Below are positions 11,401-33,441 of a stretch of DNA of 64,000 nucleotides, in pieces. The stretch lies in contig NC_135556.1 of the NCBI RefSeq assembly GCF_964340395.1, forward strand, positions 21,634,723 through 21,698,722, written 5' to 3'. Below the pieces are notes generated by a model, which was not told where the DNA came from, searched no databases, and saw nothing but the letters and a program-made list of their open reading frames with translations. Made by a program: the position numbers and the translations under genes. The DNA comes from Glandiceps talaboti (Eukaryota > Hemichordata > Enteropneusta > Spengelidae). Positions within the stretch are counted from its first letter, which is position 1. Each line of letters starts with the position of its first letter.

Positions 11401-14025
11401 GAGAGAGATTATGTGTACGTGATCATATCAACTTACAGTTTCGTTCTCGTTCTTAATATTCTGTGTTAATGATAACTCTTTCCTCCCAAATCTAAGACTC
11501 GAAATGTAGAAATAGTTTACCATGGAAAATTCTATCAAGGCAGCAAATACAAAGATTACACAGGTTGTAAACCATACGTCCATTGCCTACATAATGACAG
11601 AAAGTAATAAAACCATGGTTAACAAAGAAACAAACAATATATTATATATCTACATTAAAATATCTAAAGCCTGATGGACGATAATGTTGCTATGTCACCA
11701 GTATGAATAATAGTGTCAGTGATTATGAAATATAATACAAAATATTGCATTATTTATATACACGTCTAAAAACTTAATATCCTCTGTTGAGGAAACTGCA
11801 TGACCTTAGCAACGAACCATTATGGTTTATACGTTCTACAAAATAAAATATTTAAACAGACAACCGACCAACACGTTCATACATTTACATCGCACAGCAA
11901 ATAACATATGTCCATATTATCTGTGAATGATATTCGATATAGTGGTATGAGTATCTTATAGCTTAAAACACGTGCTCATCATAATCTATCTGTCTGGCTA
12001 TGTTCTAATATCTCGAGATATATGTATGTCCCTTTGTCTATCCGTCGTCCATCCTATGGAATAACTTGCATCTTATGTACTTACTGTAGGATATGATAAC
12101 TGTGGTATTATATGTCTGAGAGATCCACTCTGTGTAACAAGAGTCAAGACAGAGGTTATACCAAGTGATGCCCTAGCAGCTGTAGCATCAACATGTAACC
12201 AGAAAGGTATCCACGATATCATGACCAGTAGAATAGACGGTAGGAACAGTGTTAATATAAAGAAACCCAGGGATCGTTCCATCTTAAACTCGGATATAAG
12301 AGTTGTAAAATTACCTACGGTGAGGAATGAAAAAGAAGACAGAGAACATACAATATTCAAATTAGAATTGCCATGTGAGCACGAATAACTTGTTGATAAC
12401 ATCTAGATGTATTTAAAACATGCCTATATTATACGTGTATGTTCACAGACAAGTACATAATTTGGTTCATTTGTGTACGATTGGCGAGCAAGATATTTAT
12501 GCAAATTAAGATGACAATTTTGTATCATTGAGGTCAGTAAATCCCCTCTACAAGTACAATTACTTCAATTATGAAATTAGCTGACATTCAATATTAATGA
12601 GTTATGACATCGTTTGACCTATAGTTTCACGTCACATTGAACTTACCGAGTGGTAAATCATCAAATCGCACCCATGCATCACTACCTTCCAGGGCGTACT
12701 GTGGTAGGGTTATTTCATCATTCCAAATAACCGAGGAATGGTTTCTCCAATGTAGAACCACGTTGTTTGAGTTGTATGCATCTGTGAGGAATTTTTTAAA
12801 ACAAAATTTAAAATGGTGGTATATAACAGAAATATACTAAACTATTACAACCATTAACCAAAGAAAGCAAGGAATATGAATGTTTCAGATTTTCATTTAA
12901 AGGCAGCACTACCTACAACTGACTGGGTTTTTATAAAGAACTGTTTTGTTAAGACTTACTCGTAATAGTGTACACCTTGCGCAGTAAGTTGAATCACCTG
13001 TGGGTAAAGTTATATGTGTAGTAATACACATATCACGATTGAATTTATCCAGTCAAATTGCTTTTTGGGTCTTCGTCCAAAACATCAGTGCCCCAGTGAA
13101 TCGCGATTTCAACTTTAATATTAGTATACTACGTATAGATAAAATAGACCTCTAATTCACATATGTAATTTCTAATTATTGTAGTGGCAAGTTTAAATCT
13201 TGAGCGAAAGTTTGGCTTTCAATGTGTCACCATGTTAAACTGTACTTGTGTAACTTGAATATAATTTGTACAGAAACATGTTCAAATCGTGATTGCCGTT
13301 GAAAGGCGCTGAGTTTTGGGCGCGGACCCCAAAATCAGTTTGATATGATTTATCGTGTATACAGCCACGACAATGCGTTTATCCACAGGTGATGATATAC
13401 TTTTCACCGTGTACAATATTACAAGTAAGTTATTTTATTCAGCAAAACATTTTCAAAACACATACAAGTTGCATCCAGTGCAGCTTTAAATGTATATTCA
13501 CCTAATATCTTAATAACTAACTTCCCACTAATTGTACTACATGGGAAATGCAGCAGCAGCCATTGGTCACCAAGTAAGGGATAAATACGTTTAGTGGTGT
13601 GTATATATATATTAGTGGTATATACGATTTATTAATAATGGTATGTCATACTGTAATCATTCAACGTGACCGTAATCCATTGGTTGTTTGAAGAAAGGTT
13701 TTTTTAAAAGTTTTTTTAAAAACTTTTATTGTAGTCAATATTTTTACATCATCTTAGTGTTTGGCCTTCGGATTTTTTTCATTAACTGTTTCATCTAGAA
13801 ATCAAATTATATATACTTACAGCTTCTTACAGTTAGATGGCACCATTGTATATCGAGTGGAAAGATTTTGAAGTCCATATTGCAGCTTAATGTCAAGGTT
13901 AACCTACCAGAGTCAAATAGAATAAATAGGGTTTTTAAAAAAATAACGTTGCAAATATTATGTAAATAACGCATGCATGCATACATACATACATACATAC
14001 ATACATACATACATACATACATACA

Positions 14026-14057
<32 letters not shown>

Positions 14058-17000
14058 CGATTTGGTCACCATCGAAAATATAATATTAAATCTTTAAATT
14101 ATGAGATACATGTATACATGCATTTCATGAAATGACAGTTTCTATCTGAACAGTTTGTAACATTAAAAACAAAACAGAAACAGCAAATGATATGTGATGA
14201 AAATAGTATTCTGAATATTAAGAGAGGATTTTAAATGGAATGAAGTGTGTGTACCTTGTGGAGTAGGTTATATTCCCGTTGGGTTGTAAGAGAAGTGCGA
14301 TATTTTCTGACAAAATTGAATGTCGTTCACCTTCCTTTTCGTTAACAAAGTATATATCAGGCAACCAGAATTTCTTTATAGATTCTATGGTCTGAAAAAT
14401 CAGTGCACTTGCATTGTGTCGTAATCTTTCATCCACCCAGCTGACGTAGAAATCGATGTTTACTGTGTAATCCTGTATTATGTAAATAATATAAACATGG
14501 TGCCATGTGGCAATAATATGTGAGAAAGTGACGTCATGGTGGAAATGGATATAATGCTATATATGGGCATGGACACTATACAATTGTAAAGGTTAATACG
14601 GTGCAGTTCAGAAAGTGAATATTTTGCCATTGTTGAAATAGACACAATGCCAACGGAAATTGGCATAATGGCATGATGCCATGGTGGGAATGTACACGAT
14701 GTTAATGGAATGGACATGATGCCATGGAAAAAATAGACACTATGCCATAATGGAAGTGGGCATGATTCCGTGGTGGGAATAGACACGATGCCAATGTAAT
14801 GGACAAAATGTCATGGTGGGAATGGATATGATGCAATGGTAGAAATGGGCATGGTGGCATGGCTGTAAATTGAACATGATTTCATTGTCGAAATGGAAAC
14901 GATGCCATTGCGGGAATGGACACCATGCCAAGCCATGCCATGCCATGCCATGGTGGGAATGGATATTATGCCATGGTGGGAATAGACATTTTAGAATGGA
15001 TATCATGCATGGTGGGAATGGCCATGTGGGAATGGATACCATGGCATGGTGGGAATGGCCATGTGGGAATGGATAACATGGCATGATTATAATCGACACC
15101 ATGCCATGGTGGGAATGGCCATGTGGGAATGGATACCATGGCATGATTGGAATGGACACCATGCATGGTGGGAATGGCCATGTGGGAATGGATACCATGG
15201 CATGATTGGAATGGACACCATGCCATGGTGGGAATGGCCATGTGGGAATGGATACCATGGCATGATTGGAATGGTCACCATGCCATGGTGGGAATGAACA
15301 CGATGCCAGGAACACGATGCTAGTGCTAGACAGTACTGTGGAAATGGACCGGACATGATCCCATGATAGCCAACTATGTTTATAACACATTGGTAGTTGA
15401 ATGAATAATGCAATCATATATGTATCAAATATCGTAACATCTTTTGAAGGTTTTGAAATATAATCATTACACGACTTACCATGGACATTGGATTCATATC
15501 CCCTAAGTTCTGCAGAAACAGGAAACATTCCACGTCAACTGGATTTCCTGTAAAATATCCAGTGAGTCAGATCATAACTCCTCGAGTAGCACCAAAAACT
15601 AACTTGTTTGATTTGTCTTCGCTTGAAACAAACTACGTTACAATACAATATAAATTGCAAGAATGCAAATAGTTCTGTAAAGTCTTATCCATAAAGTCGA
15701 TAAGTGATTTAGATATAACATTATGCATTCGTGGTATAAAATGATTATCATATTACTTAGTACTCACCATGGAGATTCGGCCGAAAGGTACTCAGTTCTT
15801 CGTTAGTTAATAATAAATCCATTATTCGCATACGTTCTTGTTCAAGTTCATGTACATTGGATGTAGCAGAGACATAGATTTGACCACAACAGAATATTAA
15901 CAAACTGTGAACAGAAAGGTAGGAAATGACACAACTTGATATCGGTCCTTCACTTCTCACAGCTTTACCTGATTTCCATCTTTTCTATTTGCGTGAGACA
16001 TACATACAACTTTTATATATGTTGGGTCTCTTTTTATATTGTGCTCGTGTATGTATGTAAAAGAAAAAATAATATTTTTTGAGACAATTAGATATTGACA
16101 ATGATCAAATAAAATGCTGTCTAACACAATACAGTGCAATACAATGCAATGCGATACAATGCAATGCTATGCAATACGATACACTGAGATATAATACGAT
16201 ACAACTTGATATGCTACAATACAATGCGACAACACGACACAACACAACACAACACAACAAACAACACAACACAATACAGCACAGCACAACACAACACAAC
16301 ACAACACAACACAACACAACACAACCATTTACATCTTGACGAATAAACTTCAACGCAAATAGATTTAATGAAACATAAGCAACTGAATATATATAATTTT
16401 ATTATATTAATAGCAAACACCAAATCATCATTGCGTTTACTTATATGCACTAAACATGTTATACATATAGTTAAAGTTACTTAAAAATCATCAAATAGGT
16501 TCTTATTCGCAATTCGCATCTAATTATAACTCTCATCATGCCAAATTTCATTTCTAGATTCCCTGTGCCAAAAGGAAACACATGACTGAGAGGGATATGC
16601 ATTTCAAAACGTGTTCCTTCGACAGTTGCTGACCAAATTGTGGGAGTATTACATCAGTATGTTCATCTCATCAAGGAGAAGATCTTGTTCGGTGCAAAGT
16701 ATGGTGTACAGTATACAGTGACATCAGTATATTCAAATGTTGTTACATATGGTAACTTAATCTTACTGTACATGCCGCTAAAAGGTCATATGTTTATGAT
16801 CTTTGTTATCAGTCATGCTCCATATTTCATAACAACATCACGTTATGATGATAAATCTGTTATGGGTAATCATATTTCATTTATAAAGTGTGATATTATT
16901 TTAGCATAATGTGTTGTTTTTTAAATTGTTAGAGTGTAGCACATTGTGATACTAATCGAGTTCATGGCAAAAGATCATCGTATCAGATCCATTTTAACCC

Positions 17001-18180
17001 GCCTATTGATTTTATTGTGATGATAGAATACATAGAGAGAGTGAGTGAGTGAGTGAGTGAGAGAGAGAGACATAGAGAGACAAACACAGATATACGTATA
17101 GAGTCAGACAGTGGGGCATCTTTCATTCTTACAAAGAAAAGTAAGTGTATAAATAGCATCATGAAAAAAAGTATTTTATAGACATAACATTGTCCTTTTT
17201 CTAAAACCGACTTTGCTAAACAACGCTATCAGTCATAGTAGACGACAGTTTAATAGGAAAATATAAACAAATAATTCATACGAAGAATAAAGTTTATAAC
17301 AAATAACATTGACATTAGGTCTGTTATGATTGCGTTCAGTATATGAAATTAACGTTGGTCCAAGACCAACAGATAGATTTCCGTAAGAACCAACATGATT
17401 GTGATCTCTGTGAATCCTTCTTTATTATTTATAATGTATTTGTATATAATACACTGTTAATAACAGAAGAGATGATATAGATGAATTGATAAATTATTGT
17501 GAATATTAAACTATTCATTGTGTCCTCTTATTTATTACAGCAAAAAAGACAACATGCTGTATCTCGCTTAAATTTGATCTTTAATGGGGGTGGGGGGTAG
17601 CTGTAGATACAGATCATAAGTATAAGGACCAGTAGTTTCCAATATAAAGTGTCGCAAACTGTCGTTCCTTATGACCAACAGTCATTGTACTTTAATTTCA
17701 CACACTAAATAATTTCAATAACTGTGCAGTTGGTGTCAGTGTTTACGAATAAAATTTGATTAATAAGTGAAATATGAAATTGACGCATAAAAAGGAATAA
17801 ACTGAAGGAACGTTGTGGTGTTAAGTGGGTTGGTTCAAAACAGAGTTGATTATTAAATGAAATTGTTTACATACCAAACTGAGTAACATGTCATAATAAT
17901 TATATTTATGTAGGATGTTCTGATTAACAAATATATAAATTAGAAAAACAGAGCGTATGTTATTCATTTCTTGTTTTGTATGCAAGGCAGTGGATCACTA
18001 TGAATACATCACACTGGGAAATCGGATGTAATATAAAACAGCGACATGTGTGCATTGTTTGTCGTGGATCTAGCACACGTAATGCAAAAAGTATTATGAA
18101 CGTGTGGTGATTTTTAAGGGTAAAAAGAATTGGTGTACTTACCTTAAGGCGGACAACATCACAGGATTTCTGTCCCTCAT
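10631..18180 (-). CDS. Cys-loop ligand-gated ion channel subunit, gene A (complete, GABA-A/glycine receptor-like)
   Basis: Nine coding exons (18180-18143, 15904-15768, 15547-15480, 14472-14255, 13903-13821, 12781-12647, 12314-12085, 11586-11437, 10978-10631) total 1407 nt and encode 468 aa in frame. Seen: signal peptide (1 to about 28); loop [13 protein letters not shown]; Cys-loop C161 to C175 with FPLD; loop B SYAYNSNN; M1 about 244-265; M2 with AAR at -2' to 0' (R274) and Leu 9' at 283; M3 about 306-331; M4 about 427-446. Possible N-glycosylation sites: NAS, NIT, NHS, NFT. Known of the family: pentameric neurotransmitter-gated channel; the M2 pattern [12 protein letters not shown] fits anion channels. 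Loop C (PLGNFTTL) lacks the second cysteine pair of glycine and glutamate-gated chloride receptors and is closer to GABA-A subunits. The ligand is not predictable. Upstream of the ATG the bases CATTTAG could be an acceptor, so a 5' UTR exon may exist. Confidence 0.93.
11200..11403. repeat. GTCT microsatellite with GTCC core
   Basis: About 200 bp in intron 8 of gene A: (GTCT)n containing a homogeneous (GTCC) block near 11305-11330. Open frames over it are repeat translations. Confidence 0.97.
11437..11586 (-). CDS. Gene A coding exon 8 (M3)
   Basis: 150 nt, phase 0 on both sides. Encodes [20 protein letters not shown] and SMVNYF (M3), then the start of the cytoplasmic loop. The intron behind it (10979-11436) is largely filled by the GTCT array. 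Confidence 0.94.
12085..12314 (-). CDS. Gene A coding exon 7 (loop C, M1, M2)
   Basis: 230 nt, same size as in gene B. Encodes [19 protein letters not shown]1 ([16 protein letters not shown]), the pore helix [16 protein letters not shown] and the M2-M3 linker up to LSYPT. Donor GTAAGTAC. Confidence 0.96.
12647..12781 (-). CDS. Gene A coding exon 6
   Basis: 135 nt, same size as gene B exon 6. Encodes [11 protein letters not shown] (loop B), DEITLPQY and the approach to loop C. Acceptor TTCCTCACAG, donor GTAAGTTC. Confidence 0.93.
12897..13490. mobile_element. MITE-like element in intron 5 of gene A
   Basis: Ends in TTTAAAGGCAGCACTACC and the near-complement of it (GTGCAGCTTTAAA). The inner 3' part (about 13250-13440) clearly resembles 24660-24850, which lies in the same intron of gene B. 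Confidence 0.65.
13821..13903 (-). CDS. Gene A coding exon 5 (Cys-loop)
   Basis: 83 nt; carries the signature Cys-loop, [15 protein letters not shown]: two cysteines separated by 13 residues with the invariant F-P-x-D. Donor GTAAGTAT. Confidence 0.95.
13971..14054. repeat. CATA microsatellite
   Basis: About 80 bp of (CATA)n in intron 4 of gene A. Confidence 0.96.
14255..14472 (-). CDS. Gene A coding exon 4
   Basis: 218 nt, phase 0 in, phase 2 out. Begins [17 protein letters not shown] and includes the loop A region [14 protein letters not shown] and NITYST. The DY..V....W.D.RL spacing is typical of GABA-A/glycine receptor subunits. Confidence 0.95.
14500..15335. repeat. CCATGGTGGGAATGG minisatellite in intron 3 of gene A
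   Basis: Degenerate units built from CATGGTGGGAATGGACA-type sequence. The right part (15010-15296) is organised as about 4.5 copies of a 60-bp unit. It fills most of the 1-kb intron between exons 3 and 4. Confidence 0.92.
15480..15547 (-). CDS. Gene A coding exon 3
   Basis: 68 nt; encodes [20 protein letters not shown] and SM. Acceptor ATTTTACAG, donor GTAAGTCG. Start of the ligand-binding domain. Confidence 0.93.
15768..15904 (-). CDS. Gene A coding exon 2
   Basis: 137 nt; acceptor TTTCTGTTCACAG, donor GTGAGTA. Encodes the end of the signal peptide, a variable linker and [12 protein letters not shown]. An in-frame ATG at 15958-15960 reads into it through the acceptor, but the split-signal model fits all three genes better. 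Confidence 0.9.
16120..16325. repeat. AATAC / AACAC pentanucleotide repeats
   Basis: Degenerate ACAAT units passing into homogeneous (AACAC)n, in intron 1 of gene A. Confidence 0.93.
18143..18180 (-). CDS. Gene A coding exon 1 (signal peptide start)
   Basis: 38 nt; ATG to donor GTAAGTACA. Encodes [12 protein letters not shown] plus AG of a split Ser codon completed by T in exon 2, giving a signal peptide that continues LLIFCC. Phase 2, as in the paralogues. Confidence 0.75.
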
Positions 18181-19159
18181 CTAAATGTCAGAGAATCGAC
18201 CTTGATAAAATATATTGGTTCCGTTCCTCTTTTCTTTCTTTTTTCACATCTAAAACGTGGATATTTTATGGTTATACGTGATATCCACCGAGTGTGCCTT
18301 CTGAGATTTTTTCTCTGTCAGAATTGAATCACTGCTACGTCCTGTTTGACATACTGATGGATTTACATAGTTCACGCTGTGTGCATTCGCTAACGAACAT
18401 ATGTTGCCTTGCACAACACGTAGCATTGCTATCAACTCAGGTGCCACTGAATGAATATAAATGTAGAACTCTATACGGATGATAACTTTGGCCTTTAACA
18501 AATCTGTTACACCTCCATGCTTTTGACACAGTGCTAATACCCCAGAGTGTGGTGAGACGTGATTAGATAATTCAAATTATGAGGCATTATGGATTTTGTT
18601 ATGATGTTATCATAATTTTGACCTAATTTCTGCTTTAGTCGCTGTATTAACATAAATAGGACTATGTGACCGTACACAGATTAAAACACATGATAACAAA
18701 AGCTTAGTATATATCCCGAAACACTTACACACAACTGGAAGCTTACAAAGCAAAGTTTTTTTCAGTGGATCATTTTGTTGACGTTTCATCTTAATGATAA
18801 CAGATTTATTACGAGTCGTCTCGACACATAAGTAGAGTCGCAGCATGCTAGTCGTCACAATATACTACTACAGTGATCTTCGTATTTCTATTTATGTATT
18901 TTAATGAATGTTTTACTGGAATTACAAAATGCTACACTAAATTAGAACCCCATTTTGACAGGCATGCCGTATATCTTTACTGAAATATCTGATCATTTTT
19001 TTATTATTTACTTATCAAATGGGATAAATTTTACATCACAATCTTCATGCTTGGTTATCGCTTTCAAAACTTACACTTTACAAGTGAAAATACAGCAAAA
19101 TAATAATTGTTATTCAAGGTATTTGAAATTATTATCAGCAAAATATCAATATCAATATA

Positions 19160-19725
19160 ATATACAATACAATACAGTACACTGCAATAAATACATACAT
19201 ACATACATACATACATACATACATACATACATACATACATACATACATACAATACAATACAATACAATACAATACAATGCAATACAATACAATACAATAC
19301 AATACAAACTAATGCAAGGCAAATCAATCTAACACAGACAAACCATTCCATTCCAATACAATTCAATACAATGCAATGCATTATAAACAATACAATACAA
19401 TACAATACAATACAATACAATACAATACAATACAATACAAACCAATGCAATATAAACCAATGCAACACAATCAAATCCATCCAATACAATTCGATACGAT
19501 GCATTACAATACAATGCAATACCAACCAATGCAACATAATCAAATCCATTATAATGTAATACAATACAATACAATACAAATCCATACCAATACAATTGTA
19601 CACAATGCAATACAATACAAACCAATGCAATACAGACCAATGCAACGCGTGTACAATCAAATCCAATCTAATACAATACAATCTAATACAATATAATCTA
19701 ATACAATACAATACAATACAATGCA
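19160..19725. repeat. AATAC pentanucleotide block with internal CATA array
   Basis: About 565 bp of (ATACA)n variants including ACCAATGCAA-type decamers; (CATA)n at about 19190-19250. Confidence 0.94.
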
Positions 19726-20033
19726 ACTTTATTGATGATCTTTTAGAATAGTAACATTTTCAATAATCATGCTCAACATGTCAAGCAGTAAAAATTCAAA
19801 AATATTTTTATTGACGACTTAGCATTCAGAACTCAAATAAACTTTTATTCTGTTTTAAAAGATATGATGACTTTTAGTACAGCATGACCTGATTTCTCAC
19901 CAGTTGCTATTACTATCAAATTTTGCATGAAAATGATTGTTGGAACTACAATAGCCAGTTGGTAAATCTTAACTTTTGAGTTATCCATCGCCGTTGATGG
20001 CGCTCTGGCAAGCATAAACAGTTTCCTGACAAG

Positions 20034-20091
20034 ACAAAACAAAACAAAACAAAACAAAACAAAACAAAACAAAACAAAATAAAACAAAAAC
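20034..20091. repeat. AAAAC pentanucleotide repeat
   Basis: About eleven copies of ACAAA, between genes A and B. Confidence 0.95.
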
Positions 20092-21038
20092 AACGTAACA
20101 CTGAAAAACTTCACAATCAACATGATAAGTTATTTTTGTGAACAACACAGTATTTAAAGGGTGAAAAATTGATGTTCTTAAATATCTTTCTAATACGTGT
20201 TCAGCACCCGTCTTATTACGATTATCATAAACCATAGACAGTAACAGGTGAAATCAATAGTTCAATGCAGGATAAAAAAATAAATTCTTATACTTAGACC
20301 TCAGACCCCCCCCCCCTAAATTGAAATTGAAAATTGTTTCACAAACCGTTATCCACACAACCAATTTCAAATCAGTATGTAGTAGACAGTATACAGTGCT
20401 GTGAATATAAAGCCAATATGTAGTAGTATGTAGTGCTATGAATACAAAGCCAGTATGTAGTAATATGTAGTGTTATGAATATAAAGCCAGTATGTAGTGA
20501 GTAAATAGTAGTTCTTTTCTCAATTTGAAATTTTTTAACGAAATATTTGTATTTAGGGTACAAAACATCCCTTAAAAGTAAAATCGATTTTGTAGGAAGA
20601 GAACTAAAATGGCTAAAATAAATACACTCACCCAAAGTAAAAGAATTTAGTTTTTTATCCTACATTGAATTATTGATTACACCCTAATGTAGCCAATAAA
20701 GAAATAAATATTTATTAATGAAATAACCACATAAAAAAGCTTGAAGGTGACCAAAACGATTTTTTATCAAGAACACCCATGAACTATACTAATATATTCA
20801 TGGGTGGGTTAGTGTTCACATTTTAAAAATAAAAATAAAAAATGATAATGGCACTGCATTTCAAAATGGGTCACAAAGAAGTATGCCAAGTACGTACCAC
20901 TATCATGTAAGCAAAGGTGTTGTTTAATTTGAAATTGCAACAGATATATATGTGGGTGGGGGACCAGTCACACTCAACTGCTGCAAAGAGTGTCAGTAAA
21001 AATTGACTTTGACATTTGTCAGAGATATGGCTGGCCAC

Positions 21039-21040
<2 letters not shown>

Positions 21041-21105
<65 letters not shown>

Positions 21106-21134
21106 GGACGGACGGACGGACGGACGGACGGACG

Positions 21135-21202
<68 letters not shown>

Positions 21203-21203
21203 G
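21041..21203. repeat. GACA microsatellite with GGAC core
   Basis: (CAGA)n with a central homogeneous (CGGA)n block (about 21105-21140). It is the same design as 11200-11403 on the other strand. Confidence 0.97.
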
Positions 21204-22418
21204 TCGCACGTGTACAAACACGGACGGAATTCAGTCTAAAGCGCTTTTTCGGACTTCGTCTATTTTAAGTTACTACATGTAGTTATATTTATCAAAGAGA
21301 TATTGTGATGGTAGATTTATCGAAGCATGATACATATGTAATGTATTCGAACATCTCGTGGTACCAGTAATGTAAACACACTATAAAAAGCATGTGAATA
21401 TCAAATTACAATGATAATGTTTATAAGAACACAATTCACAATCTAGACACGTTTGACGTGCTGTTAAATTTAGCAATCATAATAAAATTGTTCAATTATA
21501 AAATATTACACTGACAATATCATCTACGTATGGAAAATAACTTACAATCTCAAATTATTAGAGATAGTTGTAAGGAATTCCATTGTAAAAGGAAACCATA
21601 ATGATGGTTCTTAAAGTTTGTTACGTCACTACTACTCTTCAATATTAACATCACGTGTTGCAACTAATCTTAGCAGCTGTATATCAGTTGTTCGCTTCGC
21701 ACAGCCAGTATAACAAGTCATTTATTGGCGATTTATTTGAGCCTATCAAATGTATCATATACTTTATACTTCAGATATAATGTATCGCCTACGCATTTAT
21801 ACCAAGCATACGTGTACTCTACATAAAACATCATAAAACTATGGATAGCGAGGTTTGGTACCTGAGATGTTGGCGTTTTCTGAGCTAATTGGTTCCAAAT
21901 AAAAATGTCCTAACTGGTGTTTTTTCATACCATATATTAATTATGACTTCCTACGAATTGAGAGTTCTAGCATTTGCTAAACACGAATCGACATAATTTT
22001 GTCAGATGGAATATATATCAAATATGAACAAAATGTAACACCTGCTTACAAACTGTTACACAGATTACAACAAATATACATATTAACCTGCAAATTTACA
22101 AGTTTCCATTGCAAATGTACATTTTGAGCCAAAGAACAAAAAAAATTGAATAAAAAAAACTTGAATAAAAAAAATTATTAACAAAACAAAACAAAAAAAA
22201 CATGAAATTTTTTTTTCAATTATTCCTTGTAGTTTATGCAGTTTTTTAAAAATAAATATCCAAAACATTATGAAATATGTTATAATAACTCGACAAACTA
22301 GCTTTTTAAATGGAAAGATTTACAAAAAAGGATAAATAAAATTATTAAATTTATCATATATTAAATAAAAAGTGCAACGAAAATTTGAAACGTGTTTTAT
22401 TTGAGGATAACTGTAAAA

Positions 22419-32252
<9,834 letters not shown>

Positions 32253-32790
32253 TTCAGTGCGTTCCTGTGCCTGGCTTTCACCACTCTTTGCTTTAAAACG
32301 TTACAAATTTCACACCTGCTATGGTAAACGCGTCAAACCTAATGAACTAGTATATGTAGTACCACGACTATATTAACAACTCAATGTCACAAGCACTTCC
32401 CGTTATCAGACAACTGGTGGCGTATCAGATTTCAGTATATTAGCATATGTCGCATCGTTACATTTTACCCAACCGTTTATAATATGCAAATATATTTTGA
32501 TCGATCTCGACAGGCCATCTGACCACAAAATATTAAAACTTATCACTTTACATATCTCGTCTTAATCATACTAATGAATGTACAGGCTGTTGTCTTCCAT
32601 ATTGTAAATGTTCAAGGTTCGTTTATTAGTAGCGAGGCAACTATCCTGTGATGGTAAATACATTAGTGAAAGGTAACAACAAAACTGGATTACATTAACA
32701 TCTTTAGGCCTAACAAAAAAAATTGTGTGTTTCGATTATGCTCAATTTTATAATAGGTGGTGTAGCTAGATTATATATATATATAGCTAG

Positions 32791-32915
<125 letters not shown>

Positions 32916-32976
32916 CTCGGTGAGTATCAATCTGCTAAGACAGTGCTCTATACCGCAGTGGCAGAGCGCAATAGTT

Positions 32977-33171
<195 letters not shown>

Positions 33172-33398
33172 CCATATGGTCTGTGCTATTGGTTTCTTCT
33201 CATCAGATGTACAGCCATTTCAGATTGGAAGTACCATTTTATATTGTCTTTTTAAGTTGATATCAGTTTCCGCATCCACTATTTCTTGCGAGACTTCACA
33301 CACATATTTTTGGTTTTTTTCTCGAATACGTAAAAAAGGTTTGGGATTGGCGTGAAAAACTAGGTGGGAGTCAGGTAACTGGACCCCCCCAAAAAACA

Positions 33399-33441
33399 AC
33401 AACAAACAAACAAACAAACAAACAAACAAACAAACAAACAA
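33399..33441. repeat. CAAA microsatellite
   Basis: About ten copies of AAAC. Confidence 0.95.

Larger units (their letters stand above)
18181..22418. other. Intergenic region between gene A start and gene B stop
   Basis: No gene recognised. Contains the AATAC pentanucleotide block (19160-19725), an AAAAC array (20034-20091) and the GACA/GGAC array (21041-21203). The rest is AT-rich unique-looking sequence. Confidence 0.7.

Noticed and set aside
14740-15528. 262-aa minus-strand frame rich in His, Pro and Trp
   Set aside because: Produced by the CCATGG minisatellite; only bases 15547-15480 at its end are a real exon (gene A exon 3).
15757-15960. Gene A starting at the ATG at 15958-15960
   Set aside because: It reads through a strong acceptor (TTTCTGTTCACAG). 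The split signal peptide with exon 18180-18143 matches the phase and design of genes B and C.
16640-16909. 89-aa plus-strand open frame
   Set aside because: No recognisable domain, codon pattern or splice context; it lies in intron 1 of gene A.
32941-32972. GCAGTGGCAGAGCGC resembling a tRNA D-arm
   Set aside because: No box B or acceptor stem follows; the sequence runs into the hairpin between TA arrays.
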